NCBI GenBank assembly: GCA_963667815.1
Contig: OY764021.1
Length of the DNA stretch: 64,000 nucleotides
From: Saccharicrinis sp963667815
GTDB taxonomy: Bacteria > Bacteroidota > Bacteroidia > Bacteroidales > Marinilabiliaceae
Strand: one strand, 5' to 3'
How positions within the stretch are numbered: the stretch's first letter is position 1; every line of letters starts with the position of its first letter. Under the pieces are notes generated by a model. It was given only the letters and a program-made list of their open reading frames with translations. It did not search any database and had not been told where the DNA came from. This document shows, in pieces, positions 27,784-36,605 of this stretch. The translations under genes were made by a program, and so were the position numbers.

Positions 27784-27835
27784 TGGCGCATTATAATCGG
27801 TGAATGAAATGAAATTATTCTGATACAATGCGCCG
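27784..27835 (-). promoter_or_regulatory. Hairpin between the Met-rich leader ORF and metY
   Basis: Arms GGCGCATT (27785-27792) and AATGCGCC (27827-27834) pair perfectly. In the RNA the 3' arm UAUAAUGCGCC can instead pair with CAUUAUA over the leader stop codon (plus-strand 27842-27848) or form a small AAUGC/GCAUU hairpin with bases just downstream. Mutually exclusive pairing is the hallmark of attenuators. There is no U-tract, so control may be Rho-dependent or translational. Confidence 0.6.
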
Positions 27836-27851
27836 TGACACTATAATGTCA
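27836..27851 (-). promoter_or_regulatory. Small hairpin enclosing the leader ORF stop codon
   Basis: TGACA (27836-27840) and TGTCA (27847-27851) pair around a 6-nt loop that contains the leader stop codon, so a ribosome stalled on or terminating at the leader would change this structure. Confidence 0.5.
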
Positions 27852-27873
27852 TCATCATCATGCGACACATCAT
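27841..27873 (-). CDS. Methionine-rich leader peptide upstream of metY (10 codons)
   Basis: The minus strand from 27873 reads ATG ATG TGT CGC, four ATG codons, ACA TTA TAG: MMCRMMMMTL. Six of ten codons are methionine and one is cysteine, and the next gene is metY. Leader peptides rich in the regulated amino acid control thr, his, leu, trp and phe operons by ribosome stalling. The alternative hairpins described nearby fit this. Translation and regulation are inferred. An upstream TATCTTTC (minus strand, 27932-27925) could be its -7 element with one mismatch. Confidence 0.65.
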   Translation of the reverse strand: MMCRMMMMTL

Positions 27874-28149
27874 ACCTGTATAACCAAATAAGTTTTTGGA
27901 GGTAACAACAATGTTGTTCAAAAGGAAAGATAATATGTTATTGTTGTTTTTCACTTGTAATTAAAATGTAGATACAAATTAAGCGAATCTGAAATTATAA
28001 AAAAAGAGTTTATGTTCTTTTTTTTGTGATATGAACTTATAAATTCCTACTAAAACAAAATATTTCTATTTTTTTTTCGTTTAAAAAGCAACCTTAAAGT
28101 TTTTTTATAGTCTAAGCAAGAGTAACTAATAACCAAAATTACTTTATTT

Positions 28150-28266
28150 ATGAAAGCTCAAATTCTGTCTCTTGTCAACTATTTGAAAAAGATTGAAATA
28201 CCTGTTCGTTTTTTGATTCTTCAGGTAATAGTTCTGATTTCAATTGTGTTATTTTTTACAATTTAA
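28150..28266 (+). CDS. Possible 38-aa single-helix membrane peptide
   Basis: An ORF of 38 codons starts at ATG 28150: a basic amphipathic start (MKAQILSLVNYLKKIEIPVR) and then one hydrophobic helix (residues 21-38). It lies alone between the metY leader (minus) and the beta-barrel gene (minus), in about 550 bp otherwise without a gene. No clear promoter element is seen, and it could be chance. The compact charge-then-helix design is typical of small membrane proteins. Confidence 0.35.
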   Translation: MKAQILSLVNYLKKIEIPVRFLILQVIVLISIVLFFTI

Positions 28267-28291
28267 GTTACAACATATTGGGAAGGGGAAT

Positions 28292-29278
28292 CTACATTCT
28301 TCCTTTCCCAAATAAACCCTTTTCTCTTATTTCGCGGGTTCCAAAGTAATAGGTTAAATCAATTACAGGTAGAATCATTGTGCCATCTCCTTTTCCAAAA
28401 TTCATCCAGTATCCACCACTAACCGCAAATTTTGGTGAAATTTTATATCGAACTAAAGAATTTTGCTCTATAGTATTTCCAAATGTATTACCTGCAAACA
28501 ACCCACGTGCAGCAACCGTTAGAAAAAGGTTTTGATTTAGATAAAAATCACCCTGAAGTCGTGCAGAGAAAAAGCCTCCATCGCCTAATATTACTCCACT
28601 TCTTGAGCGTACAAATTTATAATCAATCAGTTTAACATCTGTTCCTGATATTTTTATGCCATAGTCGTATGATAGGCCTGCAGTTAAAATAATATAAGGT
28701 TGTTTTACACTACCACACTTTAAATCTTTTAAAAATGGTTTACTGACTATGAATTCATTTTTTATTGCAATGACTTGAGGAATAGCAGAGTTTTCAGGAA
28801 TAAACTGGAAATGATTATTATTATGCATAATCTCTAATCCAGGTAGAAAGGAGTACATCTGATGACGGGTTGCAATATATAGTTTATCTTCCCTCCATCT
28901 TCTTTTATAGTAAATCATGGGGATAAGCGCTGCAGAACCAATTGATGTGCCAATTTCAGCTCCTCTTCTAAAGCTAAATCGGGATGGACTAATTAAACTA
29001 ATATCACCTCCATCTAAAGGAACTGTATTTGCTGTTTCGTAACTCCATATAAAATCGTTTCGTGCAATGGATGCTGAACTACCCATCGGTACTAATTCGT
29101 TGAATTTATTATAGTTGCTTTTTTTATTGGCATCTTCTTGTCGCTTACGAATTTCTCTTTTACTAGTGCCTTTATTTCTACGTTGAGCTTCTAAAGTTAT
29201 AGGAAGAAGTATCATTATAAAGACTATCAAAGCAATAGAATTACTTAAAGTACATTTAATGTGTTTAATGATGGTCAT
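28292..29278 (-). CDS. Secreted, probably outer-membrane beta-rich protein of unknown function
   Basis: 328 aa. A signal peptide covers about residues 1-32 (hydrophobic SIALIVFIMILLPIT, cleavage near LEA-Q), followed by a basic segment rich in Lys/Arg (RRNKGTSKREIRKRQEDANKK). The rest alternates polar and hydrophobic residues with aromatic ends, as in outer-membrane beta barrels or periplasmic beta proteins, ending in LTYYFG...KGLFGKGRM. I recognise no family. It is transcribed divergently from the TolC/RND operon, from a -7 element at 29319-29326. Confidence 0.75.
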   Translation of the reverse strand: MTIIKHIKCTLSNSIALIVFIMILLPITLEAQRRNKGTSKREIRKRQEDANKKSNYNKFNELVPMGSSASIARNDFIWSYETANTVPLDGGDISLISPSRFSFRRGAEIGTSIGSAALIPMIYYKRRWREDKLYIATRHQMYSFLPGLEIMHNNNHFQFIPENSAIPQVIAIKNEFIVSKPFLKDLKCGSVKQPYIILTAGLSYDYGIKISGTDVKLIDYKFVRSRSGVILGDGGFFSARLQGDFYLNQNLFLTVAARGLFAGNTFGNTIEQNSLVRYKISPKFAVSGGYWMNFGKGDGTMILPVIDLTYYFGTREIREKGLFGKGRM

Positions 29279-29318
29279 AGGACATATATGATATGTTATT
29301 TTAAGTTTAAACGAAAAT

Positions 29319-29326
29319 CAAATGTA
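29319..29326 (-). promoter_or_regulatory. -7 element of the 28292-29278 gene
   Basis: Minus strand TACATTTG, exact TAnnTTTG, 41 bp before the ATG at 29278. Confidence 0.5.
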
Positions 29327-29347
29327 ATTATTATAAGTTTTTAAAAC

Positions 29348-29375
29348 AGAAACTATTGACATTAAAATAGTTTCT
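29348..29375. promoter_or_regulatory. 10-bp perfect dyad with 8-bp spacer
   Basis: AGAAACTATT (29348-29357) and AATAGTTTCT (29366-29375). It lies just upstream of the minus-strand -7 element, where an operator would be expected, and has no U-tract suggesting termination. Confidence 0.4.
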
Positions 29376-29458
29376 ATATTAATTTAGTTTTCTATTTTTA
29401 TCAATAGATGAAAATCTGATTTCAGAGAAAATTGCTGGAGTTCTATTTTACAAGCACA

Positions 29459-29487
29459 TTTACCGAATAAATAGAGCTGTTTACCGA
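29459..29487 (+). promoter_or_regulatory. Twin direct repeat upstream of the efflux operon, probable LytTR operator
   Basis: TTTACCGA at 29459-29466 and at 29480-29487, 21 bp apart. The second repeat starts 38 bp before the -7 element TAAATTTG. Repeat sequence, repeat spacing and distance to the promoter are the same as at 8753-8820 in front of the LytS/LytTR operon, which strongly suggests a shared activator. Confidence 0.75.
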
Positions 29488-29517
29488 ATTGATATTTTAA
29501 ATAGATATATACTCTTT

Positions 29518-29525
29518 TAAATTTG
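29518..29525 (+). promoter_or_regulatory. -7 element of the TolC/RND operon
   Basis: TAAATTTG, exact TAnnTTTG, about 110 bp before the TolC-family ATG. No clear TTG at -33; the operator is placed to help RNA polymerase. Confidence 0.6.
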
Positions 29526-29634
29526 ACTCAACCTAAATATTGTAATTTATATATTATTGAAAAACACTCATTGTAGCTATGGCAGTTCATCAATATGAAT
29601 TGTATTATTACATCTCTAAGAACATGAAACTTAT

Positions 29635-30945
29635 ATGAAGAATAAAAGAAAACACTATGTCATTGTACTATTTTTGTTATTTCCATTTATAGTTAAAGCT
29701 CAAACAGATACACTGGAGCTTACTTTGAGTCAGGCAATGGCTTATGCTACGGAATATGGGTATCAAAGCATTAATGCAAGACATGATATTGATATAGCCA
29801 GAAAAAAAGTGAATGAAACGATTGCTATTGGTTTACCTCAAATTAATGGAAGTGGATCAATTGCAAATAACTTAAAACTTCAGGAAAATCAAATCCAATT
29901 TGGAGATACTACTATTACTACAGTTTTTGGTACAAAGTATAATAATTCAATTGGAGGAAGGGTAGATCAGCTACTTTTTGATGGGTCTTATTTTGTAGGA
30001 CTTCAGGCAAGTAAAGTTTATGTTCGATTATCGGAAAATGTAGAGCAAAAAACAAATATAGAGTTAAAACAAGCGGTAGCAGAAGCTTATTTTTTAACCC
30101 TTGTTGCGAAACAAAACATTAGGGATTTTAAAACCACATTAGAGACAAATAAAAATACCTTAAAACAGATTGAAGCCTATTTTGAAAAAGGTTTTAGGGA
30201 AGATATTGAAGTTGATCAGGTTAAATTGATGGTAAATGAGTCGCAACGAATGTATGATGATTCAGAGAATCAATATAGAATAGCTTTGTCCATATTAAAA
30301 TTTTCAATGGGATATGATATTGATAAACCATTAAAATTATCGGAGACTATAAATGATGTTTTACTAACAATACCTGAAGTTCCATCAATAGTAAGTGATA
30401 TTCAAACCCACATTGATTTTAAAACAATACAAACTCAAATTGATATAAAAGGATTGGATATAAAAAATCAAAGAGCTTTAGCCATGCCAAGATTAAGTGC
30501 TTTTTTGACTTATGATTATGCTTATTTTGGACAGAATTGGTCTGATTTGGTAAAAACAGAGGGTTCTATGCTTGGAGTTGCCTTGTCTATACCAATTTTC
30601 TCTAGTGGACAGAGATCTGCTCAACTAAAACAAAAGAAATTAGAACTCACAAAATTAAATGTTGAAAAACAAATGGTTGAGCAAAGTTTAAAGCGTGATT
30701 TATTTGTTGCCAAAGCAAATCTGAAAAATGCACAGAAGCAATTTTTGAATGCCAGAGAATCCAAAACGATTTCAGAAAGGATTTATAAAAAGTCACTGGT
30801 TAAATTTCAAAATGGTTTGCTTAATAGTCTCGAATTGTCCCAAAATGAAGGGAATATGACTGAGGCTGTTATTAATTATAATAATGCAGCTATGAATTAT
30901 TTTAATTTATATATCGTTTATAAAAAGGCAAATTCTCAATTGTAG
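29635..30945 (+). CDS. TolC-family outer-membrane efflux protein
   Basis: 436 aa with a signal peptide ending near residue 22 (VKA-QT). Two repeats of long helices with beta segments are visible (LTLSQAMAYATEYGYQSINARHD at the start, SVPIFSSG-like LSIPIFSSGQRSAQL in the second half), as in OEP-family channels. It forms the outer-membrane exit duct for the adaptor and RND pump encoded next. First gene of a three-gene operon behind the twin operator. Confidence 0.92.
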   Translation: MKNKRKHYVIVLFLLFPFIVKAQTDTLELTLSQAMAYATEYGYQSINARHDIDIARKKVNETIAIGLPQINGSGSIANNLKLQENQIQFGDTTITTVFGTKYNNSIGGRVDQLLFDGSYFVGLQASKVYVRLSENVEQKTNIELKQAVAEAYFLTLVAKQNIRDFKTTLETNKNTLKQIEAYFEKGFREDIEVDQVKLMVNESQRMYDDSENQYRIALSILKFSMGYDIDKPLKLSETINDVLLTIPEVPSIVSDIQTHIDFKTIQTQIDIKGLDIKNQRALAMPRLSAFLTYDYAYFGQNWSDLVKTEGSMLGVALSIPIFSSGQRSAQLKQKKLELTKLNVEKQMVEQSLKRDLFVAKANLKNAQKQFLNARESKTISERIYKKSLVKFQNGLLNSLELSQNEGNMTEAVINYNNAAMNYFNLYIVYKKANSQL

Positions 30946-30998
30946 AATGGTTAAGGATTCAATAACAAAAGTAGAATCAACATAAATAATTAAAGGCA

Positions 30999-32111
30999 AT
31001 GAAAAAACTAATTACTTATATCATATTGTTTGCATTTGTAGTTGCTTGTTCTTCTTCTGTAAAAGAGGAAATAAAGGGTAAGATTGCAGAAAATAGGAAA
31101 GCAATAAAAGCCCTGAAAAAGGAAAATACAAAGCTTGAAAAGCAATTAAAAGCGCTATCGACGGATAGTGTAAAATTTAAATTACCTGTTGTTGTAAAAG
31201 AAGTAAGCGTCAGAACTTTTAAGCATTATATTAATGCAAGTGGATTACTTGAAGCTGTTCAAAGTGCAAATATTAGTCCTGAAGTTCCAGCTCAAATTAA
31301 GAAGATACATGTGGAAGAAGGACAACATGTTCAAAAGGGGCAATTGTTGGTTTCGTTGAATTCAAATGTGATTGCCAATGCTATTAAAGAGATTAAAACA
31401 AACCTGGATTTGGCAGCAGATGTTTATCAAAAACAACAGGCCCTCTGGGATCAGAATATAGGTTCGGAAATAGAATATCTTCAGGCTAAAACAAATAAAG
31501 AAGCTTTAGAAAGGGCATTAGAAACTCAACAAGCTCAATTCGATTTGTATCAAATCAAAGCTCCTTTTAATGGTATAGTTGATAATATTATTTCAAAAGA
31601 AGGAGAATTATCTTCACCCGGAGCTGTTATTCTTCAGTTTGTGAATTTGAGTAAAATGAAAATTAATTCGGATGTGTCTGAATCATTTTTACCATTTATA
31701 CATGCTGGCGATACTCTTGAGTTGTCTTTTTCTACCTATCCGGATTTAATAATTAAAGAACCTATTGTAAGAACAGGAAATATAATCCATCCAGAAAACA
31801 GGACATTTAATGTTCAGGTGGTATTGAACAATCATGAAAATAAATTAAAACCTAATATGATGGCTTCGTTAAAGATTAATGATTATAAGCTTGATAGTGC
31901 ACTTGTTGTTCCTTCTGCAATAATTAAAAATGATATAACCGGGCAGTTTTTATTTATTGTTGAAAATAATACGGCCAAAAAAGTGTATGTGGAATCAGGG
32001 CGTTCTTATAAGGATGAAACTGTTGTTGTTAAAGGATTGAAAGAAGGAGATCAGATTATTATAGAAGGGTTTAATACTGTTTCTAATGGAACATTTGTTG
32101 AATTAAGATAA
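30999..32111 (+). CDS. RND efflux periplasmic adaptor (membrane fusion) lipoprotein
   Basis: 370 aa. Lipoprotein signal with C17 (FVVACSSS), then a charged coiled coil (residues 22-52), a lipoyl/barrel-sandwich half (NISPEVPAQIKKIHVEEGQHVQKGQLLV), an alpha hairpin, the second half (YQIKAPFNGIVDNIISKEGE) and the beta-barrel and MP domains. It links the RND pump to the TolC-like channel. It lies 53 bp after the TolC gene and 19 bp before the pump. Confidence 0.93.
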   Translation: MKKLITYIILFAFVVACSSSVKEEIKGKIAENRKAIKALKKENTKLEKQLKALSTDSVKFKLPVVVKEVSVRTFKHYINASGLLEAVQSANISPEVPAQIKKIHVEEGQHVQKGQLLVSLNSNVIANAIKEIKTNLDLAADVYQKQQALWDQNIGSEIEYLQAKTNKEALERALETQQAQFDLYQIKAPFNGIVDNIISKEGELSSPGAVILQFVNLSKMKINSDVSESFLPFIHAGDTLELSFSTYPDLIIKEPIVRTGNIIHPENRTFNVQVVLNNHENKLKPNMMASLKINDYKLDSALVVPSAIIKNDITGQFLFIVENNTAKKVYVESGRSYKDETVVVKGLKEGDQIIIEGFNTVSNGTFVELR

Positions 32112-32130
32112 AGTATTAATCAATATTGAA

Positions 32131-35100
32131 ATGCAAGAAAATCAAAATATAAATAAAGACGGAATTAAAGAAAAGATTGTTAGAGAGTTTAAACTAACAA
32201 GCCTTGCTTTGCGTAATAAAACCACGGTTTTGCTCTTAACATTTTCGTTGGCAATTTTCGGGTTGGTTTCATATAATACTTTACCAAAAGAACTATTTCC
32301 GGAGGTTGAATTGCCCTGGATTATGGTGATGACTCCTTATCCGGGAAATGCTCCTCTTGATATTGAAAACCTGGTTACCCGTCCCATCGAAAAGGAATTG
32401 GAGACAATTAACGGAATTAAAGATATCAAATCAACATCATCACAAGGGCTATCTTATGTATTAATTGTATTTAATAGTGGCATTGATAATAAAGTGGCAT
32501 TGCAGGATTGTAAAGATGCTGTTGATGATGCCATGGATGACTTGCCAGATGACTTGCCTTCAGATCCTATTGTACAGGATATTGATGCTTCAGAATTTCC
32601 TGTGGTGAATATCAATTTATCAGGAGACTATAGTATTGATGAGTTGAAAAAATATGGTGAGATTCTTGAGGATAGAATAGAAGCTCTCTCTGAAATATCT
32701 AAAGTTGAGATTCAAGGGATTAATGAAAAGGAGATTAAGGTAAATGCAAACCCTTTAAAAATGGCCGCTCATAAAGTTAGCTTTAATGATATTGAAAATG
32801 CAATAGCTTATGAAAACATGAGTATTTCAAGCGGAGAAATTAAACTTGGAAATATAAGGAGATCCATTAGGGCTTTAGGAGAATTTACTTCGGTTAATGA
32901 GATAGAAAACATTATTGTAAAAAGTGAAGAGGGGAAAATTGTATACTTATATGATGTTGCCGAAGTAGTAGATGGCTATGAAGAACCTTCAAGTATTACC
33001 AGGCTTGATGAGCAACCAGTTATTTCTTTGCAAGTAATAAAAAAAGGTGGAGAAAATTTGTTAAATGCCACTGCTCAAATAGATGATATTCTTGAAGAAA
33101 TAAAATTGGCTCATGTTTTTCCAGAGGCGTTGCAAATCACTATTACTAATGATCAATCCGATATGGTAAAGGCTCAGCTGAATAGCCTTGAAAATAGTAT
33201 GATTATGAGTATGCTTTTTGTGGTATTGGTATTGTTCTTCTTTTTAGGTACCCGCAATGCTCTTTTTGTTGGTTTGGCTATTCCTCTGTCCATGTTTCTA
33301 TCTTTTGTGGTATTGCAGGTTATTGGTTATACCATCAACATGATGGTGCTGTTTGGATTAATCTTGGCTTTAGGAATGCTTGTGGATAATGCTATTGTAG
33401 TTGTTGAAAATATTTATCGGTTTATAGATAAAGGTTTCCGACCTATTGAAGCTGCACGAAGAGCAGTTGGAGAAATTGCAGTTGCGATTATAGCATCAAC
33501 ATTAACTACGTTAGCTGCATTTTTTCCTTTGGTGTTTTGGGATTCTGTAATGGGTGAGTTTATGAAATACCTACCCATAACCTTAATCATAGTACTTTCA
33601 TCTTCACTTTTTGTGGCATTGGTTATTATTCCTGTTTTTTCTTCAATGTTCATCAAACATTCTGATGAGGATAAAATTCCAGATAAATATATTGTTATAC
33701 GAATTGTTAGTATTCTTCTGATTTTAGGAATACTTTCTTATGTAATAGGATGGAATATTTTAGGAAGCCTTTTGTTCATAGCTGCATTTGTTTCATTAAT
33801 GAATTACCTGGTTTTTGCCAAAATAGGAATTTGGTTTAAAACTACATTTCTAGATACTCTGGAACGTATTTATGTGAAGTTTTTGTCTGGTGCATTGTCA
33901 GGTAAACGACCACGAAATTTACTTATTGGAACTGTTCTGTTGTTGTTTTTAACTATTACATTTTATTTTATGAGTTCTCCTAATATGGTATTTTTTCCGT
34001 CAGGAGATCCCAATTTTATTAATGTGTTTGTTGAATTACCTGCAGGTACACATATAACAGCAACAGATAAATTTGCCAAAAAATTAGAGAAAGATATTAT
34101 AGAATTGATTGAGCCTTATAAAGGTGCAGTTAAATCAGTATTGACTAATGTTGGTGACGGTGCCAGATTAGAAGATGATCTGGATTTTTCAACGAGAGAT
34201 AATAAATGTCTGGTGACGGTTTCTTTTGTTGATTATGAAGATAGACAAGGTGTTAATACTGCCAAAATCCTGAAGTTATTTAATGATAAACTCACCTATA
34301 ATTATCCAGGAGCAATATTTACTATTGACAGGGATAGTGGTGGACCTCCAACCGGAAAACCAATTAATTTAGAGATTTCTGGTTACGATTTTGACAAATT
34401 GGTATATCTGGCAGATACTATAGAAGGGATTATTGAAAGAGAGCAGATCGAAGGAATTGAAGGTTTAAAGATGGATCTTAATGTTAATAAACCTGAGATG
34501 ATTGTTTCTATTGATCGTGAAAAAGTTAGAAGGTTTGGAATGAGTACCGCTCAGGTATCAAGTGCTTTACGAACAGCCTTGTTTGGAAAGGAAGTTTCAG
34601 ACTATAAGATTGGTGAGGATAAATATCCGATTCAGTTACGTTTAAAAGAAGAGTTTAGAAATAGTATACCGGCATTGATGAATCAGAAGATTGTTTTTAG
34701 AGACAATATGGGGAAACTCATGCAAATTCCTATTTCTTCAGTAGCCTCATTTACTTATACAACTACTTATGATGCAGTAAAACGAATTGACTTAGATCGT
34801 GTGGTAACTTTGTATTCAAATGTATTAGAGGGCTATAATGCCAATAATGTAAATAATGAGATAAAAGCAATACTTGAGGATTTTGAAATGCCTGTTGGGT
34901 ATGAATATAAATTTACAGGAGAACAGGAAGAACAAGCCGAATCGATGGAATTTTTATCATTTGCGCTTGGATTAGCCATTGTATTAATACTAATTATTCT
35001 GGTGTCACAATTTAACTCTATAGTTAAGCCATTTATTATTATTGCAAGTGTGTTGTTTAGTACAATAGGGGTGTTCGGTGGATTGGCTACATTTAGTATG

Positions 35101-35565
35101 GATTTTGTAGTTATTATGACTGGTATTGGAATTGTGTCTTTAGCCGGAGTGGTTGTTAATAATGCCATTGTATTGATAGATTATATAGAGCTTTTAAAGA
35201 ACCAGAAACGGGCAGAATTAGGACTTGGCGAAAAGGTGTTTTTACCAGTAGATGTTGCTACTGAATGTATTGTTTTAGCTGGTAAAACAAGGTTGCGACC
35301 AGTATTATTAACTGCTATAACAACCATCTTAGGTTTATTTCCTATGGCTATAGGTATCGATATTGATTTTTGGGGATTGTTAGACAGTTTTGAACCGAAT
35401 ATTAGTTTTGGAGGAGACATGGCCGCCATGTGGTCACCAATGTCATGGACTGTGATTTTCGGTCTTACATTTGCTACATTTTTAACCTTAATTATTGTAC
35501 CAGTCATGTATAGAATTGCTGTTCTAACTAAGAAAAAAATGTTGCATATTATGGGTAAGATGTAG
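32131..35565 (+). CDS. RND-family efflux permease (HAE1/AcrB-like)
   Basis: 1144-aa inner-membrane proton-driven exporter. Typical features are TM1 after a short cytoplasmic tail (TTVLLLTFSLAIFGLVSYNT), the periplasmic porter domain starting PEVELPWIMVMTPYPGNAPLDIE, the TM4 proton-relay helix GLILALGMLVDNAIVVVEN with two charged residues, and the second-half equivalent IGIVSLAGVVVNNAIVLIDY. The class (multidrug or lipid-like substrates) fits HAE1 rather than metal CzcA, but the substrate is unknown. Last gene of the operon, closed by a strong terminator. Confidence 0.93.
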   Translation: MQENQNINKDGIKEKIVREFKLTSLALRNKTTVLLLTFSLAIFGLVSYNTLPKELFPEVELPWIMVMTPYPGNAPLDIENLVTRPIEKELETINGIKDIKSTSSQGLSYVLIVFNSGIDNKVALQDCKDAVDDAMDDLPDDLPSDPIVQDIDASEFPVVNINLSGDYSIDELKKYGEILEDRIEALSEISKVEIQGINEKEIKVNANPLKMAAHKVSFNDIENAIAYENMSISSGEIKLGNIRRSIRALGEFTSVNEIENIIVKSEEGKIVYLYDVAEVVDGYEEPSSITRLDEQPVISLQVIKKGGENLLNATAQIDDILEEIKLAHVFPEALQITITNDQSDMVKAQLNSLENSMIMSMLFVVLVLFFFLGTRNALFVGLAIPLSMFLSFVVLQVIGYTINMMVLFGLILALGMLVDNAIVVVENIYRFIDKGFRPIEAARRAVGEIAVAIIASTLTTLAAFFPLVFWDSVMGEFMKYLPITLIIVLSSSLFVALVIIPVFSSMFIKHSDEDKIPDKYIVIRIVSILLILGILSYVIGWNILGSLLFIAAFVSLMNYLVFAKIGIWFKTTFLDTLERIYVKFLSGALSGKRPRNLLIGTVLLLFLTITFYFMSSPNMVFFPSGDPNFINVFVELPAGTHITATDKFAKKLEKDIIELIEPYKGAVKSVLTNVGDGARLEDDLDFSTRDNKCLVTVSFVDYEDRQGVNTAKILKLFNDKLTYNYPGAIFTIDRDSGGPPTGKPINLEISGYDFDKLVYLADTIEGIIEREQIEGIEGLKMDLNVNKPEMIVSIDREKVRRFGMSTAQVSSALRTALFGKEVSDYKIGEDKYPIQLRLKEEFRNSIPALMNQKIVFRDNMGKLMQIPISSVASFTYTTTYDAVKRIDLDRVVTLYSNVLEGYNANNVNNEIKAILEDFEMPVGYEYKFTGEQEEQAESMEFLSFALGLAIVLILIILVSQFNSIVKPFIIIASVLFSTIGVFGGLATFSMDFVVIMTGIGIVSLAGVVVNNAIVLIDYIELLKNQKRAELGLGEKVFLPVDVATECIVLAGKTRLRPVLLTAITTILGLFPMAIGIDIDFWGLLDSFEPNISFGGDMAAMWSPMSWTVIFGLTFATFLTLIIVPVMYRIAVLTKKKMLHIMGKM

Positions 35566-35591
35566 TTTTAATTTATAGTAGATATTCTAGT

Positions 35592-35621
35592 ATGGGGGAA
35601 TCTGAAAATTCCCCCTTTTTT
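35592..35621 (+). terminator. Terminator of the efflux operon
   Basis: Stem GGGGGAAT (35594-35601) with ATTCCCCC (35608-35615), 6-nt loop, then a U6 tract. Confidence 0.95.
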
Positions 35622-35777
35622 CGTGATAATTGAATAATCGTAATGAAAATTAAATGTTAAAGACTAACTTTACGCTTGACTGAGCAAAGTATCGGATTAA
35701 AATGTGGTAATTTTTAATATATGATACTGAAAATAAGTTTAATGTCATTAGTATAAAGAAATCAACGCAACTTATTA

Positions 35778-36605
35778 ATGAGGAATTTCTTACATTTTTT
35801 AATTAAGCATCACATAGGATTATTATTTATCCTTTTAGAATTAGTTGCTTTTATTTTAATTGTAACATATAATCAAAACCAAAGAGCCATATATTTAAGT
35901 TCATCATCAAAAATGAGTGGTGGAATATTTGAAACGGTTAGTAATATTGAGCAGTACTTTGTGCTTAAAAAGGTGAACCAGGAACTTGCTGAAGAAAATG
36001 CTTATTTAAGAAGTCAATTACCTACCTCATTTGTTCAGGCAAGAGATTATTTTGCTCTTGTTGGTGATTCTAGTACATCTACACAATATAAATATCGAAC
36101 ATGTAGGGTGGTGAATAATACAATCCGAAAGCACTTTAATTATATCACACTTAATAAAGGACGATTAGATGGTATTAAACCGGATATGGGGATTATCTCT
36201 GGATTGGGAGTAGTTGGAATTGTAATTAAATGTACTGATAATTTTAGTACAGCATTATCTATACTTAATCCTCGCCTAAAAATATCTGCAAAACTCAAGG
36301 GTTCTGATTTTTTTGGTTCTGTAAGCTGGGATAATAAATCCATTCATCATGTCATTCTTGATGAAATACCAGAGCATGCAGATGTTCAACTGGGAGAACA
36401 GGTGATTACTAGTGGATATTCGTCAACTTTTCCTGAAGGTGTTTTAATCGGAACGGTTGAAAGTGTAGAACATCCTGTGGGCGAAAGCTTCTATAAAATT
36501 AAGGTAAAACTTAGCGTTGATTTTTCAAGGTTGAATTATGTTGAGGTGGTTGAAAATATTTTTCAGGATCAGCAATTACAATTAGAGGAGGAGAGTGTAC
36601 AATGA
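35778..36605 (+). CDS. mreC: Rod shape-determining protein MreC
   Basis: Elongasome scaffold that bridges cytoskeletal MreB and the periplasmic synthases. The 275-aa protein has an N-terminal anchor (IGLLFILLELVAFILIV), a coiled coil (LKKVNQELAEENAYLRSQL) and the two-barrel MreC domain (YITLNKGRLDGIKPDMGIIS, then VQLGEQVITSGYSSTFPEGVLIGTV). No mreB lies upstream; an efflux operon is there instead. The stop overlaps mreD (ATGA). Confidence 0.95.
   Translation: MRNFLHFLIKHHIGLLFILLELVAFILIVTYNQNQRAIYLSSSSKMSGGIFETVSNIEQYFVLKKVNQELAEENAYLRSQLPTSFVQARDYFALVGDSSTSTQYKYRTCRVVNNTIRKHFNYITLNKGRLDGIKPDMGIISGLGVVGIVIKCTDNFSTALSILNPRLKISAKLKGSDFFGSVSWDNKSIHHVILDEIPEHADVQLGEQVITSGYSSTFPEGVLIGTVESVEHPVGESFYKIKVKLSVDFSRLNYVEVVENIFQDQQLQLEEESVQ

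Larger units (their letters stand above)
29279..29634. other. Divergent intergenic region with operator, promoters and a dyad
   Basis: 356 bp. It holds the minus-strand -7 element TACATTTG (29319-29326), a 10-bp dyad (29348-29375), the twin TTTACCGA operator (29459-29487) and the plus-strand -7 element (29518-29525). Confidence 0.7.

Noticed and set aside
27735..27960. SAM riboswitch upstream of metY
   Set aside because: I looked for SAM-I and SAM-II core sequences in the leader on the minus strand and saw neither; the structured part is better explained by the Met-rich leader and its hairpins.
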